DNA from: Candidatus Acetothermia bacterium | GTDB taxonomy: Bacteria > Bipolaricaulota > Bipolaricaulia > RBG-16-55-9 | Reading direction: 5' to 3' | Length of the DNA: 64,000 nucleotides | NCBI GenBank assembly: GCA_016201405.1 | Contig: JACQCZ010000015.1 | Location: 62,001 to 126,000 of the forward strand | In this document: piece by piece, positions 43,589 through 53,032 of the stretch | Layout: the number at the start of each line of letters is the position of its first letter | Position numbering within the stretch: position 1 is the first letter of the stretch | Notes under the pieces: generated by a model | Told to the model about the DNA's origin: nothing | The model's input: the letters and a program-made list of their open reading frames with translations, nothing else | Database searches by the model: none | Made by a program: the position numbers and the translations under genes

Positions 43589-44443
43589 TTACGATAGATT
43601 GATCTTTGCTTTTGCGGCTTTTGTGACCAAATAATTTATGAAAGCAGAGCAAGTTATCAACATGAATTTTGCATCTTCTTGCGCTAGATTAGGGAGTTCG
43701 AGCAAGGCATGACGGATACCGTCTGAGTCGCTTGTAAAACCATAAAGCTTTTCAAATGCCTGCTTTAAGGCTGCATGCAAAGGTACCTTGTCCTCTACTA
43801 TGCTTAGCACTTTGCCGAGTGTTGTTTTCTCAGAACCCGATATTAAATTGCATAGAGCTTCCACAGCACTGATGGATTCTTTTATCGAATTGCGGTAATC
43901 AGGAGTCTTGCGATCAGATAAAAGTGTAAGCGAGGTTTCCAGATGGACCTTTACGGTTTGCATTTTTTGAGTGCCGTTTATGGCATCTTCAATTTCGGAG
44001 ATCTCAATTTTTGATGTGATTTGAGTTATGACTTTGTTGACAAAGCGATAAGCTGATAACTCCTTCTCAAGAATTGAGTTACAAAGTTCTTGAAACCTTA
44101 GATTCTTTGCTTCGTCAGGATAATTTTCACCGACAAACTCTATAAAATCATAAACTTCATTCCATGAACAAGCGAAATAATACTTTCTTACTTCTTCGCG
44201 GGTAGTTTGCCAGTAACGGGCAATTGTGTCAACTGGCCTTCTATAAAAATTGTGCCAAAGTCTATTTATAAGAATTTCAAGATTCTCATTTTCCCCAATC
44301 CAAGTCGCTGTTTTATCTGCTGAATCCCAATATGACATCGTCAATGCATTCCAAAGCTTGTTCCTCAGATCGCTATCCATTGAATCGACCTGTACAGCAC
44401 TTTTGACAGGCTTAAACCCTGCTCTCTGAGAAAAACTTTTCAT
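43589..44443 (-). CDS. AbiJ-like abortive-infection protein (NTD4 plus HEPN-like C-terminus)
   Basis: The 284-residue protein starts MKSFSQRAGFKPVKS, then VDSMDSDLRNKLWNALTM, the pattern of the AbiJ N-terminal domain 4 family. The C-terminal 110 residues are helical with SISAVEALCNLI, then DGIRHALLELP, an Rx..H type arrangement of HEPN RNases. AbiJ-type proteins are linked to phage abortive infection. It is convergent with glnS, preceded by a 70-base gap, and is AT-richer than glnS by eye, consistent with acquisition. Confidence 0.75.
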   Translation of the reverse strand: MKSFSQRAGFKPVKSAVQVDSMDSDLRNKLWNALTMSYWDSADKTATWIGENENLEILINRLWHNFYRRPVDTIARYWQTTREEVRKYYFACSWNEVYDFIEFVGENYPDEAKNLRFQELCNSILEKELSAYRFVNKVITQITSKIEISEIEDAINGTQKMQTVKVHLETSLTLLSDRKTPDYRNSIKESISAVEALCNLISGSEKTTLGKVLSIVEDKVPLHAALKQAFEKLYGFTSDSDGIRHALLELPNLAQEDAKFMLITCSAFINYLVTKAAKAKINLS

Positions 44444-44512
44444 TATTCACTACACATCCTCAAGCAAATTCTATATTAACAGTACTCAATTCCTTAAGAA
44501 ATATTAGAGGTT

Positions 44513-45136
44513 TCACTCTTTCACGATTGGATAGAAGGCAACTGTTACAACGTACTCTTTTTCATGGGTGCTCTTACTCGCATCGCGCGCTTTGGCCAAA
44601 TCATGGCACATCGTGAGCCAGTCCATCAATCCCTGCCGCAATTTCCGAATCTGTGCGGCGCTGCCCCGAAATTGCGAGCGTAAGACAATCGGCTTCAATC
44701 CCTCTTCCGCTTTGTGACCCGGGATTTTCTTCAACTCGGCACGGGTCAGCTCGATGATGGCATCGAGCATCTCATTGCTGCCTCGAACCCCTTTTTGCAA
44801 ATCGGGACCCGCAAGAAAGAGCGTCGGGTCAATCACGAACTGATGAGCAATCGCTTGTAAGTACCTCTCTGTCGTGCCGCGCTTGCGCTTTTCAGCCTTC
44901 AATTCCAAAAACCCAGCCTGGTGAAGAGCATCCACATGCCGATAGAGCTTAGAGGCGTTTTCGCCGAGGGAGTCCGCGACCTGTTTGGTCGTTCGAGGCT
45001 CTCTCACAAATGCCTGCAGGATGCGGAGCCGCAGGGGATCGGCCAGCAGCTTGGCCTGATCCAGGCTCTTTACGATGTATGTGTCTTGCCCTTTTGTTTC
45101 AGGATGGGTAGCAATTTTCTTTTTGTCTTTTGCCAT
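44513..45136 (-). CDS. ArsR-like winged-helix transcriptional regulator
   Basis: The 207-residue protein has a basic N-terminus and a winged helix near residues 25-90: AKLLADPLRLRILQAFVREP, then TKQVADSLGENASKLYRHVDALHQAGFLE. The C-terminal half (100 residues, helical) resembles effector domains of the DUF2087/UbiR-like group but is not nameable. The 30-bp palindrome upstream of its start (45157-45186) is a plausible operator. The divergent gene is the aspartic protease. Confidence 0.85.
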   Translation of the reverse strand: MAKDKKKIATHPETKGQDTYIVKSLDQAKLLADPLRLRILQAFVREPRTTKQVADSLGENASKLYRHVDALHQAGFLELKAEKRKRGTTERYLQAIAHQFVIDPTLFLAGPDLQKGVRGSNEMLDAIIELTRAELKKIPGHKAEEGLKPIVLRSQFRGSAAQIRKLRQGLMDWLTMCHDLAKARDASKSTHEKEYVVTVAFYPIVKE

Positions 45137-45156
45137 ACTAGCCTACCCGCTTTCTT

Positions 45157-45186
45157 GAACACCAGAATGCTTGCATGCTGGTGTTC
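45157..45186. promoter_or_regulatory. 30-bp palindromic operator
   Basis: Two 14-bp arms, GAACACCAGAATGC and GCATGCTGGTGTTC, meet at a central TT with a single mismatch in the arms. The site lies 20 bases upstream of the regulator start and about 100 bases before the divergent protease gene. Its length and symmetry suit a winged-helix dimer. Binding is inferred. Confidence 0.75.
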
Positions 45187-45288
45187 ACCCAGTTCCATCT
45201 CCGGTATTGTAGACAAAAGGTATTATTTGCGAAAGTGTGAATATTACTGTATATATAAATAATCATGATCGGGAGGTGGCGTTTCACC

Positions 45289-46857
45289 ATGAATGCAAGA
45301 ATTCTGTTGTTGATTATTGCGGTTGGTCTCGCCCTGGTCGGTTTGATCTTGGCAGGAAAGAACCAAGCTCCAGTCAATCAAAACGAGGATCCGACGATTA
45401 TAGCAAAAGTCAAAGAGGCCGCATCCAATGAATCTCTTCAACATCCAAGGGGGCAAGTCATTCTAAAAGGCACCGCTCAGATCTATGGGACTTCAGGAAG
45501 ATTCGAGATCGCATTTTCAGCGGATGGGCGCTTTATCAATCGAATTGAGAGTGCGCTCAGCGAAACGACCGGCTTTGACGGCAAGATGGGCTGGATGGTG
45601 CATGCCAGCGGTATGCCGCGTAAGCTCAGCTCCGATGAGCTTACCTGGAACAGGCTCATCATCGATCTCTTGTCAGGTCAGTGGCTTCAAGATGACGCCC
45701 CGTACACCATTACCAAAACAGAAAGAATAAAATCTGGCAGCGAATGGCTCTTTACGATTGGGCACAAGACCGAGCCCTTCAGGGCTCAGATTCACATAGA
45801 CTCAAAGACTCTGCGACCTACTCGATTGGAGCGGGCCAACAGTGAAAATGGAGAGGCCGTTGAATTCGCTGATTTCGCGCAGCCGAGCGCCATCACCCTG
45901 CCACACCAAATCACCTATACGCATGCCGGGATAGCCTCTCGATCCTATGAGATTCAATCCGTATCTATGGATCCATCGTCCGCAGAAGAGAATCTTTATA
46001 TACCAATGACAGAGATGCCCAATGACGCACACTTCGATCCTTCCATTCCAGCAGAGATCGAAGTGAAGAGAGCAGCCACAGGCCATTTCCTCATCCGCGC
46101 CAAGATCAATGACGAAGACCTGGGCTGGTTCATTCTTGACAGCGGTGCTGCAATCTCTACTCTCTCCCCTGCTGCGGCCGCAAAGCTCAAGCTGCCCCAA
46201 ATCGGAGAGTCACCACTGAGCAGCATTTTTGGTGCAGTGAAGAGTCCCATTCGAGCAGCTAAGTCACTCCAAGTTGGCCCGATCACCATTGATAATCCGC
46301 AATTTGCAGAGATGGATCTTTATGCAGTAAGCCATGCCGTGGGAATACCCATTGAGGGCGTGATCGGCTATCCGCTCTTTGCCCGTACTATTATGGAAGT
46401 TGAGGTCTCAACCAATCGCGTTGCACTCTATGACCCGAAGAGCTATTCCTTGCAGGGCGGGACCTGGCAAGAGCTGATACTGGATATGCAGATCCCGGTT
46501 GTACGCGCCTCTTTTGAGGGAGGTCGAGAAGGGCTCTTTCGGCTGGATCTCGGAGCGGGGAGGAGCACAGTGATCTTCCATAGCCCAGCTGTCCAGACTC
46601 TGGATCTGCTCAATGGCCGCCAGGTCACAAAAAGGCAGGCAGGAGAAGTCCAGGTTGCCGTAGGGAAGATTGCCTGGTTCGAGCTGGCAGGTCACCGCTT
46701 TGATAATCTAAACGTCGGCTTCGCTATCGGATGGACTGGACCGCTCGCCGACCCAGCTACGACCGGCAACATTGGCGGAGGAGTGCTAGTGCCCTTTCGG
46801 GTTGTCTTTGATTACAGCCGTTCTCGAATTGCGTTTGTAAAACTCAACGCTAAGTGA
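45289..46857 (+). CDS. Aspartyl protease-like (retropepsin-fold, two-domain) protein
   Basis: Start at ATG 45289, with GGGAGG 12 bases upstream. The 522-residue protein has an N-terminal hydrophobic segment (ILLLIIAVGLALVGLIL), an all-beta domain of about 220 residues, then a gag-asp-like protease fold. The first catalytic motif is FILDSGAAIST (about residues 286-296 of the product). A second copy, FRLDLGAGRSTV, has Leu for Thr/Ser, giving DLGA. It is likely anchored in the inner membrane facing out. Divergent from the regulator across a 30-bp palindrome. Confidence 0.82.
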   Translation: MNARILLLIIAVGLALVGLILAGKNQAPVNQNEDPTIIAKVKEAASNESLQHPRGQVILKGTAQIYGTSGRFEIAFSADGRFINRIESALSETTGFDGKMGWMVHASGMPRKLSSDELTWNRLIIDLLSGQWLQDDAPYTITKTERIKSGSEWLFTIGHKTEPFRAQIHIDSKTLRPTRLERANSENGEAVEFADFAQPSAITLPHQITYTHAGIASRSYEIQSVSMDPSSAEENLYIPMTEMPNDAHFDPSIPAEIEVKRAATGHFLIRAKINDEDLGWFILDSGAAISTLSPAAAAKLKLPQIGESPLSSIFGAVKSPIRAAKSLQVGPITIDNPQFAEMDLYAVSHAVGIPIEGVIGYPLFARTIMEVEVSTNRVALYDPKSYSLQGGTWQELILDMQIPVVRASFEGGREGLFRLDLGAGRSTVIFHSPAVQTLDLLNGRQVTKRQAGEVQVAVGKIAWFELAGHRFDNLNVGFAIGWTGPLADPATTGNIGGGVLVPFRVVFDYSRSRIAFVKLNAK

Positions 46858-47821
46858 CCCGCAACTCTTCGAAGAAGCTGGTCAGATCCGCCGTGGGGCG
46901 TCCCTTTGCATCCATGATCTCCCGCAAGGCTGGCGGCTCGCTCTGATAAAGCGGGAAGCGCTTGGCCAGACGCTCACCATAATTGCTCGTCGTCTCATTC
47001 TTGAAGAGGACGCCAATGGGGATTCTCTCACCCCACTCCAGCGACTTTCCAATGAACTTTGAGATTTTCTGGCTGGCTTCATCAGCGGGCGTTCCCGGCT
47101 TTATGACGGGATCATAGCCCTCATCGCTAAGCTTGTAGACGCGTGGCAGCGCCTTCCCATTGCCATCCTTGCGGTCCAGCCCGCCGTACCAGTCCTTTGT
47201 GTTGAGGTTGTTGTACGTTGGGCAGGGCTGCAATACATCAATGAAAGCCGAGCCCTTGTGCTCAATGCCTTGGCGAACGACTTGAATCAAGTGTGGAATA
47301 TCAAAGGCATAGCCCCGCGCGATAAATGTGTACCCTGCAGAGAAGGCCAGCAGCGCTGGATTAACCCCTTCGTTGATGTTGGGCTGCGGCAGGCTCTTAG
47401 TTTGCACTCCCAATTTCAGTGTTGGTGATGCTTGCCCTTTGGTAAGCCCGTAGACACCGTTGTTAAAGATCATGTAGGTAATGTCCACATTGCGGCGGCC
47501 TGTGTTCACAAAGTGGCCTGAGCCGATTCCCAATCCGTCGCCATCGCCGCCGACGGCTACCACTGTAAGCCCGGGGTTGGCCAGCTTGGCACCCGTCGCA
47601 AACGACAAGACGCGCCCGTGGAGCGTATGCGTTCCATAGACATTGACATAGTGCGCCGTCTTGGCTGCACAGCCAATGCCTGAGAAGAGCGCGACGCGAT
47701 GCGGCTCCAATCCCATCTGGGAGAATGTCATCTGGATCGAATTCAAAATTCCAAAGTCCCCGCAGCCGGGGCACCAGTTGTTATGGACCTCTGTCTTGTA
47801 CGCCTGCACGTTAAGTGCCAT
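46850..47821 (-). CDS. korB: 2-oxoacid:ferredoxin oxidoreductase, beta subunit
   Basis: Start ATG 47821 overlaps the end of korA by 11 bases. The 323-residue TPP-binding subunit has the CPGCGDFG motif (Cys 17, 20; [4Fe-4S]), GDGDGLGIGSGHFVNTGRR (TPP/Mg2+) and YMIFNNGVYGLTKGQASPT. With KorA it converts a 2-oxoacid (2-oxoglutarate is typical for this type) and CoA to acyl-CoA, CO2 and reduced ferredoxin. No separate delta subunit is needed. Its stop overlaps the end of the convergent protease gene by eight bases. Confidence 0.94.
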   Translation of the reverse strand: MALNVQAYKTEVHNNWCPGCGDFGILNSIQMTFSQMGLEPHRVALFSGIGCAAKTAHYVNVYGTHTLHGRVLSFATGAKLANPGLTVVAVGGDGDGLGIGSGHFVNTGRRNVDITYMIFNNGVYGLTKGQASPTLKLGVQTKSLPQPNINEGVNPALLAFSAGYTFIARGYAFDIPHLIQVVRQGIEHKGSAFIDVLQPCPTYNNLNTKDWYGGLDRKDGNGKALPRVYKLSDEGYDPVIKPGTPADEASQKISKFIGKSLEWGERIPIGVLFKNETTSNYGERLAKRFPLYQSEPPALREIMDAKGRPTADLTSFFEELRVT

Positions 47822-49766
47822 GCGTAAGCACCACCTTCTTCTCAACCTTCTTGCCAGAGAGAATCTTTTTTAGTGTCTCGTAGAGCTCATCAATGGACAT
47901 CTGACGGCCGTTGTACTTCACAATAAGCTGATCGATTGCAATATCGGTCTCTTGGCGAATCAACTTTGTCAGTTGACCCGAAAAATTGTTTTCAATTCCA
48001 ATCTTGATCTTTGCTAATTTAAGATGTTCTGTAATCTCATGGACTGGCAGCGGCCAGATCAGCTTGACCTGTACAAATTTTACGGAGATGCTTTCTTTGC
48101 GTAGCATCTCGATCACTTCAAGAATCGCGCCCTTCGGAGAGCCCCAGCTTACAATCACATTCTCGGATTTTGGATCCCCGTAGACGGCCAGTTTCTCATC
48201 TTCCAGAATCTCACTGGCGATTGTGTCAAGCTTCTTCATGCGCTTGTCCATCATCTTGACACGAATGACTGGGTCTTCGGTGATGTGCCCGGTCTCATTG
48301 TGCTCGTCGCTCGTCTTCCAGAAGATCCCGCCCTTCTGTCCATAGATGCTGCGCCGTGAGACTCCATCCTCGCTAAACTCAAAGCCCTTGTACGACCCAT
48401 TCTGGCTGATCGAGAGAAGCTCTTCTTCTGTGAGCAGCTTCCCACGGTTCAGCTCAACACCGCTCACATCAAAGTCAGGACAGGTCTGGCTGCTGGACGC
48501 AATCGATTTGTCCATCAGATGAATGACAGGCACTTGGTACTGCTCGGCCCAGTTGAATGAGCGGATGGCATCATAAAATCCTTCTTCGGCGTCACCTGAG
48601 GCAAGCACAATGCGTGGCCCTTCGCCGTGACCCGCATAGACGGCGAACCAAAGATCCCCTTGCTCTGTTCGCGTGGGAAGTCCAGTCGACGGGCTGCCTC
48701 GCTGATAGAGAGTTATGACCACCGGAACTTCGTTAATACTTGCAAAGCCAAGCCCTTCGACCATGAGCGAAAAGCCAGGACCTGAGGTCGCAGTAGCAGC
48801 GCGGGCTCCGGCCAATGCTGCGCCTGTGGCCATATTGATGGCTGAAATCTCATCTTCGGTCTGAACGACCAGTAGTGCGCCCATCTCACTTTTGGCGCGG
48901 TCATTCAGCTTGAAGACCTCGTGCGATTCAAGATAGGTGCTCTCATCGGTTGCCGGGCTGATAGGATAGTAAGTTTGGAATGTGCAGCCAGCCAGAATCT
49001 TGCCCATGGCTACGGCTTGATTGCCATTGACATAGATGCGCTTTTCGTGGGTAGGCCTTGGCTCCAAACTCCATGAGAACTTATGTGCAAAGCCGCCTGA
49101 CATGTGCTCATAGGCCATCTCACAGACGCGAATGTTTAGCGCAACAACTCTCTTTTTGCCCTTAAAGACATCATTGAGGGCTTTGTCCAGCCACTCAACG
49201 CCATATTTTAGGAGCGCGCATGAAGCCGCGACTGCAATCGTATTGGTCATTCGCTTGAGACCGCTGAGAGGCTCGTTCAGCTCGCTGGCCAGCTTCTGCA
49301 GCATCTCATCATATGGGACGGGATAGAGCTGCACGCCTCGCTTGGCTTGCAGCTCTAGAAAATCTCCAAGCGTATCTCTGGCGCCATTCTCTTGGAGATA
49401 GGCGGCGAGATCATGCCGCACTCGCTCATCCATCGTCGGGACGCGCTCCAAGGATGTTGATTCAAGCTTGGGGTCGTAGATGATCCCACCTTGAGGAACG
49501 ACATTTTGCGAATGAAGAAAGACAGTCTCGGCATCAAATGAGACTAATAAATGAATTCGATCCGATGTGGCTAAGACCGGATAATCGGCCACGCGCACTT
49601 GGAAGTAGCTGTGCTCTCCCATGATGTTGGAGTAATATTCGCGCTGGCCGTAGACATGCAGGCCGCCCATGGCGCAGGCCCGGGCGAACATACCTGCCGC
49701 TGAGTCTACGCCACTTCCTTGGGCCCCGCCGATTAGCCAATTCAAGCGGTTGATACTCCGCTCCAT
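47811..49766 (-). CDS. korA: 2-oxoacid:ferredoxin oxidoreductase, fused gamma-alpha subunit
   Basis: The 651-residue fusion has an N-terminal gamma domain (about 1-190) starting LNWLIGGAQGSGVDSAAG, with REYYSNIMGEHSYFQ, and the alpha pyrimidine domain starting NGNQAVAMGKILAGCTFQTYYPISPATD (about 245). The catalytic region TATSGPGFSLMVEGLGF and GSPSTGLPTRTEQGD are typical of 2-oxoglutarate:ferredoxin oxidoreductases. The C-terminal domain binds CoA. It supplies TCA-cycle flux or, in reverse, carboxylation. Cytosolic heterodimer with KorB. Confidence 0.95.
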   Translation of the reverse strand: MERSINRLNWLIGGAQGSGVDSAAGMFARACAMGGLHVYGQREYYSNIMGEHSYFQVRVADYPVLATSDRIHLLVSFDAETVFLHSQNVVPQGGIIYDPKLESTSLERVPTMDERVRHDLAAYLQENGARDTLGDFLELQAKRGVQLYPVPYDEMLQKLASELNEPLSGLKRMTNTIAVAASCALLKYGVEWLDKALNDVFKGKKRVVALNIRVCEMAYEHMSGGFAHKFSWSLEPRPTHEKRIYVNGNQAVAMGKILAGCTFQTYYPISPATDESTYLESHEVFKLNDRAKSEMGALLVVQTEDEISAINMATGAALAGARAATATSGPGFSLMVEGLGFASINEVPVVITLYQRGSPSTGLPTRTEQGDLWFAVYAGHGEGPRIVLASGDAEEGFYDAIRSFNWAEQYQVPVIHLMDKSIASSSQTCPDFDVSGVELNRGKLLTEEELLSISQNGSYKGFEFSEDGVSRRSIYGQKGGIFWKTSDEHNETGHITEDPVIRVKMMDKRMKKLDTIASEILEDEKLAVYGDPKSENVIVSWGSPKGAILEVIEMLRKESISVKFVQVKLIWPLPVHEITEHLKLAKIKIGIENNFSGQLTKLIRQETDIAIDQLIVKYNGRQMSIDELYETLKKILSGKKVEKKVVLTHGT

Positions 49767-49942
49767 TTACTCTCCTCCTTCAATCGAGGCTCCGGTCAAT
49801 CTGGCTTTTCTCAATTCGGCTGAGTGTATCGAACGTAGATGAGAATTTCAATACGACAAATCTCACTGGAAGCGGCTTGGTGGAAGAGGCACTTTTTGCC
49901 CGTTACAATGAAAATAACGAGAATATTGAGGAGGAAAATCAG

Positions 49943-50425
49943 ATGGCAATTGAGATTGGACAAAAGGCTCCAGATTTTAGCGCCTGGGTCTGCGATGGCG
50001 AGAAGTTTCAGCCCTTCAAATTGAGTGAGCAGCTTGGCAAAGAGAATCTAGTTCTGGCCTTCTTCCCCTTTGCTTTTAGCTCGGTCTGCACCAATGAGGT
50101 CTGCAAGTTTCGCGATGATTATGCGATCTTTGGCAAGCTCAATGCACAGGTCTTCGCCATCAGCATTGACAGCCCCTTTACGCTCAATGCCTTTATCAAA
50201 GCCCAAAACCTTAACTTCAAGCTGCTCAGCGATTTTAACAAGAGCGTAAGCAGAGCCTATGGCGCCTTGCATGAAGATCTCGCAGGATTTATGGGCGTCT
50301 CCAAACGCAGCATCTTCGTTCTGGAGAAGACCGGAAAAGTTCTGTACCGCTGGATCAGTGACGACCCCAAAGTGATGCCAGATTTTGCAGAAGTGCAAAA
50401 GTCTCTCAAAGCCGCCCAAAAGTGA
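49943..50425 (+). CDS. AhpE-like peroxiredoxin
   Basis: Start at 49943, nine bases after GAGGAGG. The 160-residue thioredoxin-fold protein has the peroxidatic Cys-49 in FFPFAFSSVCTNEVC, with Cys-54 five residues later. The FPFAFSSVCT and CKFRDDY pattern is of the AhpE/BCP class, which reduces peroxides or peroxynitrite. The resolving thiol may be external. It lies divergent from korA, which protects a ferredoxin-linked, oxygen-sensitive enzyme; whether they are co-regulated is not visible. Confidence 0.92.
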   Translation: MAIEIGQKAPDFSAWVCDGEKFQPFKLSEQLGKENLVLAFFPFAFSSVCTNEVCKFRDDYAIFGKLNAQVFAISIDSPFTLNAFIKAQNLNFKLLSDFNKSVSRAYGALHEDLAGFMGVSKRSIFVLEKTGKVLYRWISDDPKVMPDFAEVQKSLKAAQK

Positions 50426-50471
50426 TCGGGATTACACGAAAGTGCACCTCCCAGAGACCATAATGAGCTAC

Positions 50472-50498
50472 GATCCTTCGAGCACTCTTCGAAGGATC
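50472..50498 (+). terminator. Hairpin after the peroxiredoxin gene
   Basis: GATCCTTCGA and TCGAAGGATC form a perfect 10-bp stem around a 7-base loop, 47 bases after the stop. The following sequence has only a short T-run after a dozen bases, so terminator strength is uncertain. Confidence 0.55.
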
Positions 50499-50575
50499 CA
50501 GTGGTAATTTTGGGTGAACAAGCAGACATTGATATTTGAATGGGTTTGGAATTCCAGTGGAGGTGCTAGCAAAGC

Positions 50576-52753
50576 ATGACAGGCACTCAATGGCTTCGCA
50601 GTCTGATTGCTGGTCTGCTCTTCGTGTTGGTGGGTGTGAGCCACGCCTGGGCCCAGAGTGGGCTTCCCGTCCTCGTCAACCAAGGAACAGATTTTCAGTG
50701 GACGATCTTCCCCGTCGAGCGACCGAGCTCCGCTGAGCAGTTTTACAATTATTCTGCAATTGATTATCAGTCGCGGACCTTCTTAGAAGTGCCCCGCCAG
50801 AGCTCACTATTTTTCTATCGCGATCTGACAACACAGAAACTGGCACTTGTCATTATTCATAACGCGCCCAATACTGGTCCCGGCGGCCAGGCTAGCCTCG
50901 ATTTTCAAGGCATACCTTCAGGAGCACAAGTGACCCTGAAAGATGACCCCAACGATGCATATAGCTTTAACCCGCCAACGGCCCACTTTGATTGGACTTG
51001 GACGACCGGACACACCGATGGCGTTGTAATCAATGATCTGCCCGATTCAGGCACGATCACCATAACTCCATCCTTTGGGCCAGGCATCAGCCGCTGGTAT
51101 CTCTTGACTCAGAAGACGAGCACCAGCCCCGTAGAGCGTGTTCCACTCGTTTCGATGGGCACGCCGATCATCATCCAGATCGGCAAGACGGCAGAGAATT
51201 ACTCGCCGCTCAAGGGCGGCCAGCCTCCCATCGTCACGCCTGGCGCAATCACGGCTGAGTTTGACTGCAATTCATTCGGAACGTTATATGCGCTCGTGCC
51301 CTCACGATTTGATGCCAGCCACTCCCAAGCGACAACTCCAAAATTTCAATGGGATTTTGATGGCGATGGAAAGTATGACATCTCGTCTGACTCGCCCATA
51401 ATCATTTATGCCTTCCCGCACAGCGGAAGCTATAACGTGGCTCTGCTTGTTACAGACGCGACGGGCCGAACTTCAACAAAGACGTGTGCTCTGGATGTTC
51501 TCGAGAATCAATCCACGGCTGTCCGCTCCATCTCGACGCCGGAAGTGAAACCCGATTCGATCTTCCGAGTCACTCTGGATATCAAAGTACAAGTGGCCAG
51601 CAACGGGCTTGGAGTCGAAGAGTCTCTACCCAAGGGCTGGACGCCAGAGCCTGTGATGAATGATGGAGGCGTATTTAAGTACAACCCAGATTCGGGTCAG
51701 ACCCAATGGGTCTTCCCAACGCTGCTCAAGACGGGAGAGACACGCCGCATCATTTACGATGTGCGCGTCCCTTCTGCTGATAAACTGCAGCCGCCGTCCC
51801 TGCCCGCCACCTTTATGATCACCGGCCACATTGAGAGCGTCTCGCCCGCCTATGATCTGCCAACGCTGGGAGAAGATCACGTGCAGGCCGTTACGTGTCT
51901 CAGCATGCCGGTCATCTTCTCTCACATGGATCCGGTCACCGATGAAGTGGATCTGCGCGGCTCCGAGATCATCTCACAGGAGCAGGCCGCTCGCGCGATT
52001 GCCTTCTGGCAGAGCGAAGAGCCCGTGCCATGCGCCTGCAACAATTCGATCACGACCCCGGAGCTCGATCATGTGATCCGTCATTACTTGCTCAAGCTGC
52101 CTGTCGATCAGGCCCTGCCAGAGCCGACTTCTGATCAGAGCGCACAGGCAGAGAGCGTGACCCGCACGATCATCACGCCGCTCCCGGGTATGCAGGTCTA
52201 TGTGGGCAGCGAAGCCGAAGGCGGCAACGTCTTCCAGGTCGAGCTGAAGGTGACTGCACTCAAAGACTTGACGGGTCTTATTGTCACTGAGAAATTTTAT
52301 GAAGGCTGGAAGGTCCAGCCGCTGTCGCTCAACGGGGCAGTCTACAAAATGAAGACACGGGAGATTTACTTCCCCATGCTGATTCCAGCCGGAAAGTCGC
52401 AGAAGATCGTCTATCAGGTCACTGTGCCCACGGATGGGCCGACTGGTGCAATGTTCCTAATGGGCTCTTCGGATAGCTGGCTGACTACCTATGTGAGTCC
52501 TATCAAGGGAGACAATCAAGTCATCCTGACGCAGTGCCTCTCACTACCCTTGGCTTTTGCTAAGATAGATACGGAGACTCGAAAGATCAATCTCAAGCTC
52601 GATAACTTGATCAACCGCGAGCAAGAGTCGCTCGCATTCCAGTACTGGCTCGAAGATGATCCAGTCCCTGGAACGTGCGGCCAGAAGCTCGATTTGGAAA
52701 CTTTGAAGCACATCACTGCGTACCTGGTTACGCAGAAGCCCGTTGAGAAATAG
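50576..52753 (+). CDS. Secreted PKD/DUF11-type modular protein with an internal duplication
   Basis: The 725-residue protein has GGAGG about 11 bases upstream. The signal peptide (SLIAGLLFVLVGVSHAWAQ) is clear. A beta-rich N-terminal region is followed by a PKD domain (FQWDFDGDGKYDISSDSP). Then the module VRSISTPEVKPDSIFRV-...-GETRRIIYDVRVP occurs and is repeated as TRTIITPLPGMQVYVG-...-GKSQKIVYQVTVP. Each copy is followed by a helical unit with QEQAARAIAFWQSEEPVP or REQESLAFQYWLEDDPVP, which may be a dockerin-like or adhesion unit. Extracellular, function unknown. A strong terminator follows. Confidence 0.82.
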   Translation: MTGTQWLRSLIAGLLFVLVGVSHAWAQSGLPVLVNQGTDFQWTIFPVERPSSAEQFYNYSAIDYQSRTFLEVPRQSSLFFYRDLTTQKLALVIIHNAPNTGPGGQASLDFQGIPSGAQVTLKDDPNDAYSFNPPTAHFDWTWTTGHTDGVVINDLPDSGTITITPSFGPGISRWYLLTQKTSTSPVERVPLVSMGTPIIIQIGKTAENYSPLKGGQPPIVTPGAITAEFDCNSFGTLYALVPSRFDASHSQATTPKFQWDFDGDGKYDISSDSPIIIYAFPHSGSYNVALLVTDATGRTSTKTCALDVLENQSTAVRSISTPEVKPDSIFRVTLDIKVQVASNGLGVEESLPKGWTPEPVMNDGGVFKYNPDSGQTQWVFPTLLKTGETRRIIYDVRVPSADKLQPPSLPATFMITGHIESVSPAYDLPTLGEDHVQAVTCLSMPVIFSHMDPVTDEVDLRGSEIISQEQAARAIAFWQSEEPVPCACNNSITTPELDHVIRHYLLKLPVDQALPEPTSDQSAQAESVTRTIITPLPGMQVYVGSEAEGGNVFQVELKVTALKDLTGLIVTEKFYEGWKVQPLSLNGAVYKMKTREIYFPMLIPAGKSQKIVYQVTVPTDGPTGAMFLMGSSDSWLTTYVSPIKGDNQVILTQCLSLPLAFAKIDTETRKINLKLDNLINREQESLAFQYWLEDDPVPGTCGQKLDLETLKHITAYLVTQKPVEK

Positions 52754-52788
52754 AAACCGAACCTAGCAGCACGATCACTCTGATAGTG

Positions 52789-52822
52789 GAGAGGGGCACG
52801 GAATGAGAGCCGTGCTCCTCTC
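52789..52822 (+). terminator. Terminator after the secreted modular protein
   Basis: GAGAGGGGCACGG and CCGTGCTCCTCTC make a 13-bp stem (one G-U pair) with an 8-base loop, followed by ATTTTGT. It begins about 35 bases after the stop codon. Confidence 0.75.
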
Positions 52823-52867
52823 ATTTTGTATTCATTGCAGAATTGCAGATGCTTACTAGAAATTCAT

Positions 52868-52980
52868 CTGGATTTCTGCTTTCGCAGGAATGACGGACAC
52901 CGAAGAGTTGTAAATGATTGGGGTTATTAAGCCTGTCGTTCCGGCCAAGGCACAAAGCCGCGAGCCGGAATCCAGGAATC
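52868..52980. repeat. REPIN-like repeat pair, locus 2
   Basis: Module A in minus orientation (52868-52894; GGATTTCTGCTTTCGCAGG then AATGAC) and a module B relative in plus orientation (52935-52980; GTCGTTCCGGCCAAGG, ending GCCGGAATCCAGGAATC). Same heads and tails as the repeats at 14.1 and 56.7 kb. The inner tract of B differs, but its ends match. Between them is only a 40-base linker. Confidence 0.8.
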
Positions 52981-53032
52981 AACTCAAAGTGCGCAGTTTA
53001 TCGACACATCATCTGCGTAAGGCTGTCTCTGA

